Positions 1 through 10,311 of a stretch of 64,000 nucleotides of DNA are shown one piece after another. A program made the translations under genes and the position numbers. Each line of letters begins with the position of its first letter. The first letter of the stretch is position 1. The notes beneath the pieces were generated by a model. It did not search any database. It was given only the letters and a program-made list of their open reading frames with translations, and was not told the origin of the DNA. Origin of the DNA: Platerodrilus igneus (Eukaryota > Arthropoda > Insecta > Coleoptera > Lycidae); NCBI GenBank assembly GCA_036346225.1, contig JARFIW010000500.1, forward strand, positions 3,658,001 through 3,722,000, given 5' to 3'.

Positions 1-1613
1 GTTTGCATCTTTCATCTTACATTATGAGTACTTATACAAACAACGAACAGGTGGATATGCTTTTGGTTTTCGGATTTTGTCAAGGCAATGGTCGTGAAAG
101 CGTCAGAGTCTGTAGGGAAAGATTTACTAATTGCCGAATGCCAAACCACCAAACATTCGCAAATATTGAAAGACGTATTCGTGAAAATGGTAGCTTTAAG
201 TCAAGAAATGCGGATCGAGGACGTCAACGTACCACAAGAACTGCGGATCTGAAGAAACAAATTTTGGATAGAGTTGGAGAAGACCCAAAAATAAGCACCA
301 GACGCTTAGGACATGAATTACAAGTTCCTAAAAGTATTGTTCATGACGTTTTAAAGGAACAGTTATTACACCCATACCACGTTCAACAGGTACAAGACCT
401 TTTGCCCATCGATCCTGAGAAACGTCTAGCTTTCTGTCAATTTATTCAAGATCAGAGAATTCAAAATGCAAGTTTCAGTCGCAAAATTATATTTACAGAC
501 GAAGCTTTTTTTACAAGATCTAGTATTACTAACATACATAATGAACATGTTTACGCTGTAGAAAATCCTCATGCAACTAAAGCGGCTCACTACCAACATG
601 AATTTAAGATTAATGTCTGGGCTGGAGTTATTGATAATTTTATTATCGGTCCTGTTGTGATACCAAATCGATTAAACGGAGACAATTACTTCAACTTTCT
701 ACAACAAACATTGCGGAATTTATTGGAAGATCTGCCAGTGTTACTTCGCCAAGACATGTGGTTCATGCACGATAGTGCTCCTCCCCACTTTACTCTAGCT
801 GTTCGACAACATTTACACGAAAAATATCCGGATCGATGGATCGGAAGGGGATATGATGCTCCTACAAATTGGCCAGCACGATCGCCGGACTTGACGCCCT
901 GTGATTATTTTTTGTGGGGTACCTTAAAATCTAAGGTTTATTCGTCTCCACTTGATAGCGAAGAAGAATTGTATAGACGAATTTTAAATGCAGTCAACTC
1001 TTTAAAAAATAATGCACAAACAATGCAGAGGGTTCAGTTAAACTTCTTACGAAGAGTTAATTTGTGCATTGAAGAAAATGGCGGCCATTTTGAAAATTTA
1101 TTGTAATGGTCTAACACTTGTACCGCGATGTTAATTTTCAATGATAGTAATAAAAAATAAACAAAACAAAAAATAAAAAAACAAACATTTGAAATTATTA
1201 TTTTTTGTCAAACCGCTCGTCTAATCAAAATTTTACAATAGACAAAAAAGTTTCCAAATTAAGTCGGCTACTCATAAAAAAATTGGTAGTCATTGCATAA
1301 ACAGCAAAAAGGTAATGGTAGGATATTTATACAATACATCATTTTTGGAACACTCGTATGCTTTTAAAATTATTGTGTACACCACCAAAAGATGTCAATT
1401 GAAAGTAGAAACTCGCACCCCAAAAATAGTCAAAATCTATCGACGCGTTTTCGAGTTATTTTAAAATATCAAATATTTTTCACGATTTTTGAAGCTCTCT
1501 AGTGGCTAAATGAAGCAACTTGTATAATAGGTAAGTTGGCTCAAATCGATCTATTTCGAGCCAAAGAATCTCTGTTCTTACGTTGTACACGTATTTTCCG
1601 GACACCCTGTATA
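1..1613 (+). mobile_element. Tc1/mariner-type DNA transposon, 5' end outside the window
   Basis: Transposase frame plus about 500 bp of AT-rich 3' sequence (1107-1613, with AATAAA-like signals) ending in TTTTCCGGACACCCTGTATA at about 1594-1613. GGACACCCTGTA is a terminal motif I associate with DUF4817-type elements in insects. The matching left inverted repeat cannot be seen, so the boundary rests on one end only. Confidence 0.7.
24..1106 (+). CDS. Tc1/mariner-superfamily transposase (DUF4817 type), apparently intact
   Basis: DDE transposase that cuts and reinserts its own element at TA sites. The frame is open from base 3, but I prefer the second Met (base 24): the residues after it (YTNNEQVDMLLVFG) match the usual start of this insect family. 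N-terminal helix-turn-helix region (about residues 8-130 of the frame from base 3), then the catalytic core with TDEAFF (Asp166, bases 498-500), HDSAPPH (Asp257, 771-773) and SPDLTPCDYFLWG (candidate third Asp301, 903-905), numbered from base 3. The domain runs to a natural stop (C-terminus ENGGHFENLL) and is full length for the family, without internal stops. The element's left end lies before the window. Identity as a transposase is secure; the exact subfamily is not. Confidence 0.88.
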   Translation: MSTYTNNEQVDMLLVFGFCQGNGRESVRVCRERFTNCRMPNHQTFANIERRIRENGSFKSRNADRGRQRTTRTADLKKQILDRVGEDPKISTRRLGHELQVPKSIVHDVLKEQLLHPYHVQQVQDLLPIDPEKRLAFCQFIQDQRIQNASFSRKIIFTDEAFFTRSSITNIHNEHVYAVENPHATKAAHYQHEFKINVWAGVIDNFIIGPVVIPNRLNGDNYFNFLQQTLRNLLEDLPVLLRQDMWFMHDSAPPHFTLAVRQHLHEKYPDRWIGRGYDAPTNWPARSPDLTPCDYFLWGTLKSKVYSSPLDSEEELYRRILNAVNSLKNNAQTMQRVQLNFLRRVNLCIEENGGHFENLL

Positions 1614-2009
1614 GTCAAGAGAGACAGCTAATGTACATTCAATAGAAATTAATGCCGCATTGTAAGCTTTGACTAACTTATAGAAATGGGTAAATAGTTT
1701 TTTATTAATTTTAATTTGGAAAAACTTATTTCTCCACTTGCTACAGAGACAGGGAATGTTAATAGAATTCTTAGTGTTATACAGGTGTTAGGATACAATA
1801 TGTTTAAATTATTTTGGTACAAATAAGTAGATTAGCTAGGTTACTTCTAAAACAAAACCACCCATTTTCCCATGTTAAATCCCATAAGGAGGCTCAAGGT
1901 CCATTCTGGTCATTTTTGTACAAAGCATTGAAATCCCCATAAGGAGGAATTGAGGGTTAATTCAGGTTACTTTTATACCAACAGCCACAGTAGAGGGTAA
2001 TTGGTGTAA

Positions 2010-2560
2010 TCAGCCCCTCATTTGCTCCAGCATCCTCATTTGCTCCCTCATTCTGGACCAAATAGTTTCCTTCGACTAGCCATTTAATCTTTGGAGATAA
2101 ATGTACCTTGTTTGGTATCAGTTAATATTAGATTTTTCTCAGCTACCTGAATTTCTAGGACTTTTTAAATAGCATCACGCCCCAAGGAACTACCCTCATT
2201 TTAAGATTTTTACCGCTAACATTCTGAACCAAATAGTTTTCTTCAACTAGCCATTTCCACCCACGAGATAAATGTAACTTGTTTGGTATCAATTAATATT
2301 AGAATTTTCTCAGCTATCTGAATTTCTAGGAATTTTTAGATTACATCATCCTCCAGGAAGCTACCCTCATTTTAAGATTTTTACCAGCAACGATTTCTGA
2401 CCGTCCTTATAAATTTTTTAGCCATGAGACACATCAAATTAGTATAAAATTTTACGCAGAATCTAAATCTGTAAACAGATTTAAAATCGGACCACCCTTA
2501 CCGTTTTACGCACATACCCTCTAAATTATAACTTTCCTGCAGCTCATACCTAAAACGAAA
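2010..2560 (+). repeat. Terminal-repeat module, left orientation, with an internal tandem duplication
   Basis: Two adjacent copies of an about 177-bp unit (about 2041-2215 and 2216-2395), each running from a GATAAATGTA.CTTG-like start through TAATATTAGA and CTGAATTTCTAGGA to CATTTTAAGATTTTTACC. The whole module is an inverted, roughly 80-85% (by eye) copy of 14970-15329, including a shared unique stretch (CATCAAATTAGT.TAAAATTTTACGCAGAATC) after the units. Outer part is CTC-rich (CCTCATTTGCTCC). Interpreted as the long terminal inverted repeat of a Polinton/adintovirus-like element. 1614-2009 holds nothing I recognise except two short CCCATAAGGAGG repeats. Confidence 0.6.
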
Positions 2561-2579
2561 TCTAAAAGCCATTCTTAAA

Positions 2580-2665
2580 ACTTTTTATTACAGACAATTT
2601 TTACTAATACAGTTTAAATTTTGTAAACCACATTTCTAAATACATATTCACAATTTTTTATTTTC
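2580..2665 (-). pseudogene. 3' end of the small unknown gene also seen at 10312-10548
   Basis: Read on the - strand, this stretch matches the end of the ORF at 10312-10548 (residues MYLEMWFTKFKL followed by a stop and AGTAAAAATTGTCTG). In both places the stop falls close to terminal-repeat-type sequence, suggesting that this gene is the last one before the element end. Only the tail is present. Confidence 0.45.
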
Positions 2666-2699
2666 AACCTAGAACTTCTCATATCGACTTATACTTATT

Positions 2700-3613
2700 A
2701 ATATTTATTTCTAAATAGATCACCTTTTCCAAAGACCAACCGAACCCACGTATTTCAATTCGCTCTGATTTTGTTCTCACGGTCTCGCTTAAGACCTCGT
2801 ACATATTTTTCAGATTACTAGAATATGTTATAACCATTTTTTTGTGTTAAAGGATTTCACATCGGTAGTCTCTTCTCCCATTTTTGTGTAGACGCCGTAG
2901 AGTTCGTAATTAACTTTTATTGCTGTATGTTGTGTTCTTTTTTCATTAAGTAATCGAATAAACCGCTCTTTCTGCTTCTAAAAAAACTCGGACACCCCAT
3001 CGTCGACATTGGCGTTCTTTATGCGATAGCTAGCCATACGGTTGTTAAACGCTGTGCTAACCATTTCTACGCCATCTTCGCAAGTAGCGGTAACTGTTGC
3101 ATTTTTGTGTCTGTTGCTCCTCGAGTGTGCGGCGTACGCAGTCTTTTCCATTTCGAAATCGCATACTTTACACAGAATGTGTGGTTGTTTCTTACAAGAC
3201 CCTTTAACAGTTGGTGGAGCTGAACGTTTACGACTTAATGACATACCGTGCTGTTTTTTCTTCTGTCGCAGTAAGTTGTCCATTCTCGTAAAAACGATAC
3301 CACAAGACACACAATTTAAGTACTTTGATGCTGACGGATGTATAAGCTTAGCCGTGGACGATGTTACACCACAACATTTGTTCTGGTGCCGTTTGAGATC
3401 ATTTTTCCAGGTATAGGAAGCACCGCAAGAGTTGTAATTAAAAATATTTTCGGATGACTTTTTCTTCGACCAACTTCCATGGATAGCGCCATGGTTTATA
3501 TACATTTTGGAAACAATCAAAGATTGCTTAAGACACTCGAAGAGTGCACAAGCACGGTCACTAAACCAATTAGCATTAATACCAAGTATTCCGTACTTTC
3601 GTAGGTTGCTCAT
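2700..3613 (-). pseudogene. N-terminal region of a Polinton/adintovirus-type DNA polymerase B, with zinc fingers, broken
   Basis: Open frame 3613-2978 (211 aa, ATG start). After about 45 residues of uncertain origin it has three zinc-finger-like blocks: CG.SYTWKNDLKRHQNKC, CVSCGIVFTRMDN and CKVCDFEMEKTAYAAHSRSNRH. It then continues with FNNRMASYRI. After a stop at 2978 the similarity runs on in the same direction (KVNYELYGVYTK, SFNTK), then in another frame (SNLKNMYEVLSETVRTKSE, LEKVIYLEININKY) to about 2700, where terminal-repeat-proximal sequence begins. This motif order is what I recall for the N-terminal part of protein-primed polymerases encoded by Polinton-like elements of insects; the polymerase core is absent. 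Decayed fragment; family assignment is from memory. Confidence 0.55.
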
Positions 3614-4497
3614 TTCCTAGAACCAAATCTTCCACATAGCGGTCGGTAGCACGTAATTATTTCTAGAGCCGGCAAGTACTCAATACCACCCAAATAGAGG
3701 ATTAGATGCGCGATGTCTGTTACTTCCGATTCCCTCGTAAAAGGTAGAAAAAGCTCAGTCATTCATCCATCTAACTTATACTTCGACCCGATCCCGTTCT
3801 GATAATTTCCAAACATTTTTCAAACGACAATGGTCTCAGAATTTTAAACCTGCAAGGGATCTATAAGTCGTGATCAATTACACGTTCGAGCTACCGGTAA
3901 ACTAATATATTTTATTGCAACAGTGCGCTGTATAATACATGCATACCCCTTCTCTGCGCTACTGCTATTGTTGTAGTTGCTTGAAAAAGTCAGTCGTCTT
4001 TTTACTGCTAGGACCGCTGCAAAGCATCATTCTGTACTTTCTTTATAAGTATAGCACATCGCGCACCTTTTTGTCTGATAATTAAATTTTGCTTATGTAG
4101 GCTTTTACACTTTCCCATATTTAAACATCTAATACGATCGATTAACCACTTTCGATTATTCTAACGGAAACCGCCATACAGTCCGCCGCACCGTTTTTTT
4201 GAATCCAACAATCCGATGGGCTTCAACACTAACACCTAACGTATTTTTACTACTATTTGTTAAACAAAAACTACCGGCATCGCCATGTCCGTATGTGGAC
4301 GCAAGCAGATGTTTGTGGATGTGTACAAAAATATGTAACCATATACATTAATCAGTCTAAGCTATTTTATTTAGTCCACGAAAACTATTATCTAAACCAC
4401 AATTAATAATCGCTTTTATAGGTTTAACATTTCTACCATTTCCCAATGACTGGTGCTACGTACATGGAAACTTTAATTTCTTATTGGAGAGAATCTT
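3614..4497. other. No gene recognised; contains a repeat shared with 5109-5175
   Basis: No supported ORF. About 3670-3745 (GCCGGCAAGTACTC, GATTAGAT, TTCC.ATTCCCTCGT) is a degenerate direct copy of 5109-5175, so the mosaic contains duplicated blocks. The rest is AT-rich and unrecognised. Confidence 0.4.
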
Positions 4498-4565
4498 TAT
4501 TCTCCCACGCACTGTTGCGTAGTTGCATGCCCACCACTTTTCGGAATACATGATTGTTATAGGTA
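4498..4565 (-). repeat. Partial second copy of the 5516-5860 unknown coding segment
   Basis: The - strand encodes VVGMQLRNSAWEN, nearly the same as VVNVQLRNSEWEN at 5780-5825, preceded in both by TY.NH/DH and a phenylalanine-rich stretch. The similarity stops after about 65 bp. Confidence 0.45.
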
Positions 4566-4569
4566 GTCA

Positions 4570-4800
4570 CTCTTTTAAGATGACTATATTTTGTTTGGTA
4601 TCAACTAATGTTTGATTTTTATGGGGAGCCCAAATCTGTAAATAGATTTTAAATAGGACCACCCCTTACAAAGTTACGCCTTTTAAAGACCCAAACATCT
4701 AATTTTTGCCCATCTTTATTTAACTCCATCTTTAGAACCTTTTTTTCGCTACCCAAGACATATGCTTTAACCAACCATTTTCCGAGAAATCTAAAACCGA
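4570..4800 (+). repeat. Terminal-repeat module (inner part), left orientation
   Basis: Matches in inverted orientation the inner part of the right-hand repeat (about 14740-14940): TTGTTTGGTATCAA, AAATAGGACC.C, TTACAAAGTT, ATGCTTTAACCAACCATT and AAATCTAAAACCG occur in the same order. It marks another partial copy of the same element family. 4801-5175 holds no gene I can support. Confidence 0.5.
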
Positions 4801-5177
4801 TGTGTCCCGCGAACACCACGTGGGGATAACACGTATACTCTGTCCACCAGGATAGAAGCAGGAAGGATTTGGAAGAAGGGAAGGTGGAAGAAGAACCTAC
4901 AAATTATGGAATCTTAAAACTAATATATACAATAGATTTACAAAATCCATACAAATATAAACAACTATCTTAGATTTATATCTTTATGTCCCCATGTGTA
5001 GAATGATATGCTTCCAGGGATAACGTTCCGCTTGTCATCTTCGCTCGATAAACTAGTTTTATTAATAAGCTGCGTGTGCAAATCGTGTTTTTACTCAGGA
5101 TTCATACGCCGGCAAGTACTCCATACCAAATAGGAATTAGATACTTGTGACTGTTAACTTCCACTTCCCTCGTGTAC

Positions 5178-5300
5178 GCCCAGACACATCCCACTCCATG
5201 CGCATCATTAACCATGCGCACCCTCGTCCATGCGCACCCCTGCCCATGCACATCCCTGCCCATGCGCACCCCTACCCATGCGCACCCCTCTCTGTGTGAC
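5178..5300 (+). repeat. Tandem repeat, 16-bp unit CCATGCGCACCCCTGC
   Basis: About six imperfect copies of CCATGCGCACCCCTGC in a row. The same unit and the same leader (GTGTACGCC..GACACA) recur at 10195-10310, so the array belongs to the repeated element family rather than to this site alone. Confidence 0.75.
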
Positions 5301-5515
5301 TGCTATTTCGTGGTGACGTCATAGCCTTTTGTAAATAAAGAGCAATGTAATACTATTCTAAAATTTTTATTCTGACATTATACATAAAAAAATTTAAAAA
5401 TATTTAATACCAAGCATGGAGCCATTTAAACTTAATTTTAATACAAAGTTATACACAGAAGACAGTCCTTTCTTTGTTTGGAATAGTTTGAATTTTATTT
5501 AATTGTATTCGCAGC

Positions 5516-5860
5516 TTAAAATTTAAATCGACACCCAATTCCTCTATCTCGTTTTCTAGCCAATAGTTTGATACATAGAGACCGTCTAGGTTTTCGAATT
5601 GCAAAATGTACCAAAGTTTTTTCTCCATATATAAAGTATTTGATTCCACCGATAACCAGATCCATTCCTTCGTGTAATTGTTGCAGCTTATGACAATATT
5701 TTAATCGCAGCTTTCGCACTATATCCTGCATACGTATCTTGTTAGCTTGATTGACTTCTTCTTGTCGGTATGGTAGGGAATCCATATTCTCCCATTCACT
5801 GTTGCGTAGTTGCACGTTTACCACTTTTGAGAATATATGATCGTAATAGGTTGTTAGGCC
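5516..5860 (-). pseudogene. Unrecognised coding relic of the virus-like family
   Basis: Open stretch of about 115 codons on the - strand without an ATG at its head, so probably a fragment. The upstream residues TYYDHIFSKVV are in frame with VNVQLRNSEWENMDSLPYR and a basic, helical tail ending RDRGIGCRFKF. A second partial copy lies at 4498-4565, which argues that the sequence was coding when duplicated. No function assigned. Confidence 0.35.
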
Positions 5861-5867
5861 CCCCCGA

Positions 5868-6045
5868 CCTAGGTTGAAGGCAATTTCGTCCTATAAGGCA
5901 ATTTCACCATATAAGGCAATTTCACCCTAACCTAACATCCTACATATATCCGACATATATCCGGACATAGGTCGATGCGCACCCTTGCCCAGTCCGACTT
6001 AGGTCGGATTAAATCCGACCTAGGTCGGATAACATAACTGTTCCT
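5868..6045 (+). repeat. Tandem GGCAATTTCACCCTATAA units and TCCGACCTAGGTCGGAT palindromes
   Basis: Three copies of a GGCAATTTCACC(A/C)TATAA-type unit, then CATCCTACATATATCCGACAT, then repeated near-palindromic TCCGACCTAGGTCGGA. The same modules in the same order occur at 8840-9230, with more copies. Confidence 0.7.
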
Positions 6046-6095
6046 AAACAAGGGAATGTAAGCGATATGGCGGTGTCCAACATATTCGGAATAAA

Positions 6096-6416
6096 GTGAA
6101 ACCAACAAATGAGCGATTTGGATTGTGGCTGTTGGTAGAAAATTTGTGCAACAATAATCTGGTGACAGATAGTGGCAATATTTGTTATGTCAAAGGCGAA
6201 CAGATGCTGACTGGTGGACTAGACACACCAATTACAGAACCATTTTGTGACAATATAGTGTTGGTTAAAATTTGCGACCTTTGTGATGCCGAGCAAACAT
6301 CTGCAAACAAAATAAAGTTTATCCTAAAAAAAAAAAGAAATTTGTGGTGCATTTATCAGCTATCTACATCTGACTCAGTGTCGTCCGAAAGAATTGACTG
6401 TAGGCTAGTGCAATGA
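6096..6416 (+). other. Open frame of about 106 codons, no ATG at its start, function unknown
   Basis: Begins at GTG rather than ATG; includes LWLLVENLCNNNLVTDSGN and CDLCDAE and ends inside sequence that on the other strand encodes the hAT C-terminal region. May be a chance frame opposite or beside the hAT relic. Kept because it is long for this AT content; I would not call it a gene. Confidence 0.15.
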
Positions 6417-8236
6417 TTTTCAAGTATTTCATCAGTTCCATCGCCGAGTTAGAAGATGTCGTATAAAAACTGAAAATTTGTGCTGTGGGTTTCCAAAAAG
6501 GTAAATCGTTCGTTTAAGGAATTAAGTGCTATGTCCAAAGTATAATCGAAAAAGTATATCCTAAATTTATCTTTCTCCGTTAAGGGTTTGTCCGCAGCTT
6601 TTTCTTTCTAGCTTTAACTTCACTTTCAGCCGGAAAATCAGTGCTACACTCAAGATTCTCAGCAATTTCATTAGCAGCAATTCTCATCTGTTTAAATTTG
6701 AGTTGCCTGTAACTTTTCACGTTTTCTATTGTTTCCGCTAGCATCCTTGTGCAATCCGATATATTCATAGTTCCAGACTGCAATAGCTTCGAGAATTAAT
6801 TGCAAATAAAATGTCGTGCTGAAGAATTGCACCGCATATAAACTTATATTTTTTTTAACTAGATGCCAACACTCTTGCTTTAACTCTAGTTTCTGTCTGT
6901 CTTCCACTATTTCGAATAATGCATCATATATTTCACAAAATTGATACCGCAAAGGTTTTAGTGCATCGATTCTGATTGCCCACCTAGCAGCACTCAGCGG
7001 TTTGAGAGTTAAATGTGAAACATGTTTTTTCAGCATCTCCCAGCGCTTTGTAGAACCAGAAAAGAAATTATATAATTCTTGTACAACAGAAAAGCATATT
7101 ATTGTTTCTGTAGAAGAAGTTGCATCATTCATAACTAGGTTTAAAGAGTGACATGCACAAGGAACATACAACGCCCGCGAATACTTTTCAAGGATTCTGT
7201 TTTGTACACCCTCTCTGGCTCCTTTCATATTAGCTCCATTGTCATAGCCTCGCCCTCTAAGCCACTTCAACTCAAGACCGATTTTTTCAAAAAAGACAAA
7301 AAAAAATTTTATTAAATCCTCTCCTGTTGAATTAGTTGCTTCAAAAAATAAAGAATTCGTCAATTTTGTACTTATTTTCAATTAGGTTGCACGTGACAAC
7401 TCTTATTGTTAATGATAACTGTTCAATATGACTTACATCTGGAGTACAGTCAGCAATTGTGGAAAAATATTTAGCTTTTTCTGTTATTTCTACAATTTTA
7501 CGTAAAATTTCATTTCCCATCAAATTTATAAGTTCTCGTATATTATTGCTTAGATAAGTCACAGATCATTTATCAGACTCGTTGAACTCTTCTGACATGT
7601 TCTTTCATAACTGGATCAAACTCGGCAAGCAATTCAGCCAGCTTTAGAAAATTTTCGTTATTAGGTTGAAACAAATGTTCACTTGTTCCTCGAAAGGCTA
7701 AGCATTGTGAAGCCAGTAGTCTAATTATTGCAATAATTCTTTTTAGAACTCCTCTCCAGTGTCGAATTTCCAAATCCCTAATTTTTTTATATTCAGCATC
7801 AATAGTTTGTTCTTTTTTGAACTAGTGTCAAATTTTTTCCATTGTCTGAAAGAGCTTCTGTGATTTTCGTACACTGTGAACGCACGTACAAGATTTCTCC
7901 AGTCAGAATAACATTTTTTAAACCAATCATAGGAAGACGAATTATCAAATAATATGCAGCAAAAGCAAAAAATGGCATCAGTTGTAACCGAGTAAATTAA
8001 CTAATTTCTCTCAATAATTTCACCATTGTAATAATGAGAAGGTGAAAATTTGTGCCTTCCTGTGTTGATAGGAAATTCCAGTTCTTTAATTTGATGTGGA
8101 CCTCTCTCAACCAGTATCTGACGAGTTTTGGATGACATGCAGAAAATATTCTATAGTGCAGGATCGTCAGAGATCTTGTCTATTTGGTGGAACTCACTGC
8201 TATTGCTATCACTAACATGAAGATCAAATATCGCCA
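6360..8236 (-). pseudogene. hAT-superfamily transposase (ZMYM1-like), with stops and frameshifts
   Basis: Reads from ATG at about 8236 (MAIFDLHVSDSNSSEF) through a TTF-type zinc-finger region (GPHQIKELEFPINTGRHKF, then YSVTTDAIFCFCCILF), the DUF4371-like part (TPDVSHIEQLSLTIRVV), and the RNase-H-like core with GYDNGANMKGAREGVQ, CACHSLNLVMNDA and LSAARWAIRIDALK, down to the LYDI and ESDVDS tail. Several stops (for example after DPAL and after IIERN) and frame changes separate open pieces at 7573-7773, 7341-7562, 6692-7381 and 6580-6783. The C-terminal dimerisation motif is not clear. A dead cut-and-paste transposase; superfamily call is firm. Confidence 0.8.
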
Positions 8237-8575
8237 TCTCAAAGAATCAGTAAAAAAACTTATCACGTGCAATTGTCTTTTGTGATACATGCCGTCTACC
8301 GCCAAGCTCTTATTAAGAGTGGCCGCGGTGTCGCATGCGCTATATCACAAACACTTTGCGTTCTCAGATAAAAAATCTAACGACGCCGAACGCTCACCTT
8401 TGCAAATAAGCGCAGATGAGTAATATACATAGGAATGAAATCGATGCATTTCAATTTTTTGTAAAATGTAGTCCAGTGATTTTGCCGCCCCCCTGAAAGT
8501 GCCGCCTGATGCGGTCGCCTCTTTACATCATAGCACCGCACGGCGCTGCATAGGCCTAGGCTCTACCTAGCTAGT
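6360..8575 (-). mobile_element. hAT element remnant
   Basis: Beyond the transposase start, 8470-8545 is GC-rich (TTTTGCCGCCCCCCTGAAAG, TGCGGTCGCCTC), the kind of terminal sequence typical of ZMYM-type hAT elements. The left end is not identifiable and may be deleted near 6100. It lies between two blocks of the Polinton-like family, so it inserted into, or was joined with, that mosaic. Confidence 0.55.
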
Positions 8576-8581
8576 AGCGCA

Positions 8582-8708
8582 TTATTAAGAATCCACCTAC
8601 CTCATTTCCTCCAGAATCTCTCACTTCCTCACTCATTCCTCCTGCCTCCCTAGCTCATCTTTTGAAATAAATCTATATTGTTTGGTGTCAATTAATATTA
8701 GATTTTTC
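8582..8708 (+). repeat. Left terminal inverted repeat of the 6.7-kb element
   Basis: Starts TTATTAAGAATCCACCTACC, passes through CTCATTTCCTCCAGAATC and ends TAATATTAGATTTTTC. Pairs with the reverse complement of 15202-15329. After 8708 the left copy diverges into an ACTAACCTAAAC-type minisatellite (8709-8820). Confidence 0.75.
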
Positions 8709-8834
8709 CTTCTATCTAACCTAAGTCCACACAAGTCCAACTAACCTAAACTAACTCCAGACAACACCGACTAACCTAACTCCAAACAACTTAAACTAAC
8801 CCAAACCCTCCACCCTACTTTGTCCTTTCTCTCC

Positions 8835-9235
8835 TCTCGCATCCGTATGACATACATCTGACATACATCCAACATATGTCCAGTATACATCCTACATATA
8901 TCCGACATACATCCGACATATGTTCAACATATGTCCAACATGCATCCAACATATATCAGCCATGTCCGCCAAATGTCCGATATATGTCCAACATTCGGAA
9001 TAAATCCGACCTAGGTCGGATTAATCCGATCTAGATCGAATTTTCATCCGACCTAGGTCGAGGGCAATTTCACCCTATACGGCAATTTTATCCTATAAGG
9101 CAATTTCACCCTATTAGGCCATTTCACCCTATGAGGCAATTTCACTCTATCCTAGCATCCTACATATATCCGACATACATCCGGACATATGTCGATGCGC
9201 GCCCCTGCCCAGTCCGACCTAGGTCGGATTTAATT
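8835..9235 (+). repeat. Minisatellites: 10-11-bp ACATATGTCC-type units, then GGCAATTTCACCCTATAA units
   Basis: 8840-9000 is a run of variants of (G/A)ACATA(C/T)(A/G)TCC. 9005-9050 has TCCGACCTAGGTCGGA-like palindromes. 9062-9150 has about five copies of an 18-bp GGCAATTTCACCCTATA unit. The order repeats that of 5868-6045, extended by amplification. Confidence 0.75.
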
Positions 9236-9483
9236 TTTTTATTGTTTAGCCATAATGGACCGTCGCTTGATTCCTTTTACTTATGTCAAACGTATGCCAG
9301 CGCAGTAAAGCCCGGGCTTAGAGATAACGCTAATGTTATTTCAATATGAAAGCAGGACGAAACCAACCTCAGACATATGTTTTTAAATCATATAAGTGGT
9401 GACATGACATCTAAAATTTAAACAAATTTGTCAGCAACACTGTCATGGTGGTGACTCGAAACATATTTTTATTACTATTGCAA

Positions 9484-9720
9484 AAGATTTTGATTTTGAT
9501 AAGGGGCGATATAGGAAAAATTTCGGCGAGTATATAAATATAGAAGAAGTCGTTAATGGTTAGCCCCACTCCGAAGTTTCATGATGACGAACGTTAAAGA
9601 TTTTATTGCAAATAAAAGTAAGCTTCATCTTATGCAGGATGCCGTACGAAAGAAGTATTTAGAAATAAGGTTTAGAAAATTTATACTGTATTAGTAAAAA
9701 TTGTCTGCAATAGAAATTTT
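9484..9720 (+). pseudogene. Broken copy of an unknown Polinton-family gene
   Basis: Frames joined by a shift near 9558 encode KDFDFDKGRYRKNFGEY and then WLAPLRSFMMTNVKDFIAN and KLHLMQDAVRKKYLE, ending in FRKFILY and a stop. The downstream non-coding TAGTAAAAATTGTCTG matches 10548 and the reverse of about 2600. 10312-10548 is a better copy. Function unknown. Confidence 0.4.
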
Positions 9721-9749
9721 TAAGGATGGTTTTTGGATTTTCTTTTGTT

Positions 9750-9900
9750 AACATCTTCTAGTAATCTGGAAAATATGTACGAGTTCTAAGCGAAACTATG
9801 AGAACAAAATCAGAGGAATTTGAATCACGTGGGTCCGGTTCGTCTTTGGAAAAAGTGCTCTATTTAGAAATAAATATTAATAATTATAAACCGATGTGAG
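9750..9900 (+). pseudogene. Fragment of the polymerase-B N-terminal region (second copy)
   Basis: The + strand carries SNLENMYEF, KSEEFESRGSGSSLEKVL and EININNYKPM in near register with small frame breaks, matching the - strand segment at about 2700-2850. The two copies point in opposite directions relative to the window and towards their nearest terminal repeats. Only about 50 codons are present; 9901-10190 shows nothing further that I recognise. Confidence 0.5.
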
Positions 9901-10194
9901 GAATTCTTGGTTAAGAGTAAAAATTGTGGACGCGAGTTTGGTAATTGTAAAGACGTTATTGGGACAGAGGATGCTAAAAAAGATCCAGATGGCGATTCTG
10001 AGTCCAACATGGCGAACATGATCTAGCAAAAGGATGTTGGTATCCAGCGGTCGATGCTGTCGACGCTTTAATCTTCTCATCTTAATATCTAGACAAATTT
10101 ACCAGCCCTAGAAAGTAGTTGTTTTGTAAAACGTGATTGTATTATTTTTATCGAATGTGTCTTTAAAATTTGATTAATAACGATCGAACACAGT

Positions 10195-10310
10195 TCCTCA
10201 CGCACCCCGGTGTACGCCTAGGCACAACCCTGCCCATGCGCATCCCTGCGCGTGTGCACCCTGCCCATGCGCACCCCTGTCTGTGCGCAACCCTGCCCAT
10301 GCGCAAAAGA
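10195..10310 (+). repeat. CCATGCGCACCCCTGC tandem repeat, second array
   Basis: About six degenerate copies, preceded by GTGTACGCCTAGGCACAACC, matching the leader and unit of the 5178-5300 array in the same orientation. Confidence 0.7.
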
Positions 10311-10311
10311 C

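Noticed and set aside
9877..10080. 67-codon minus-strand frame
   Set aside because: Opposite a decayed polymerase-B fragment; no ATG-supported protein similarity.
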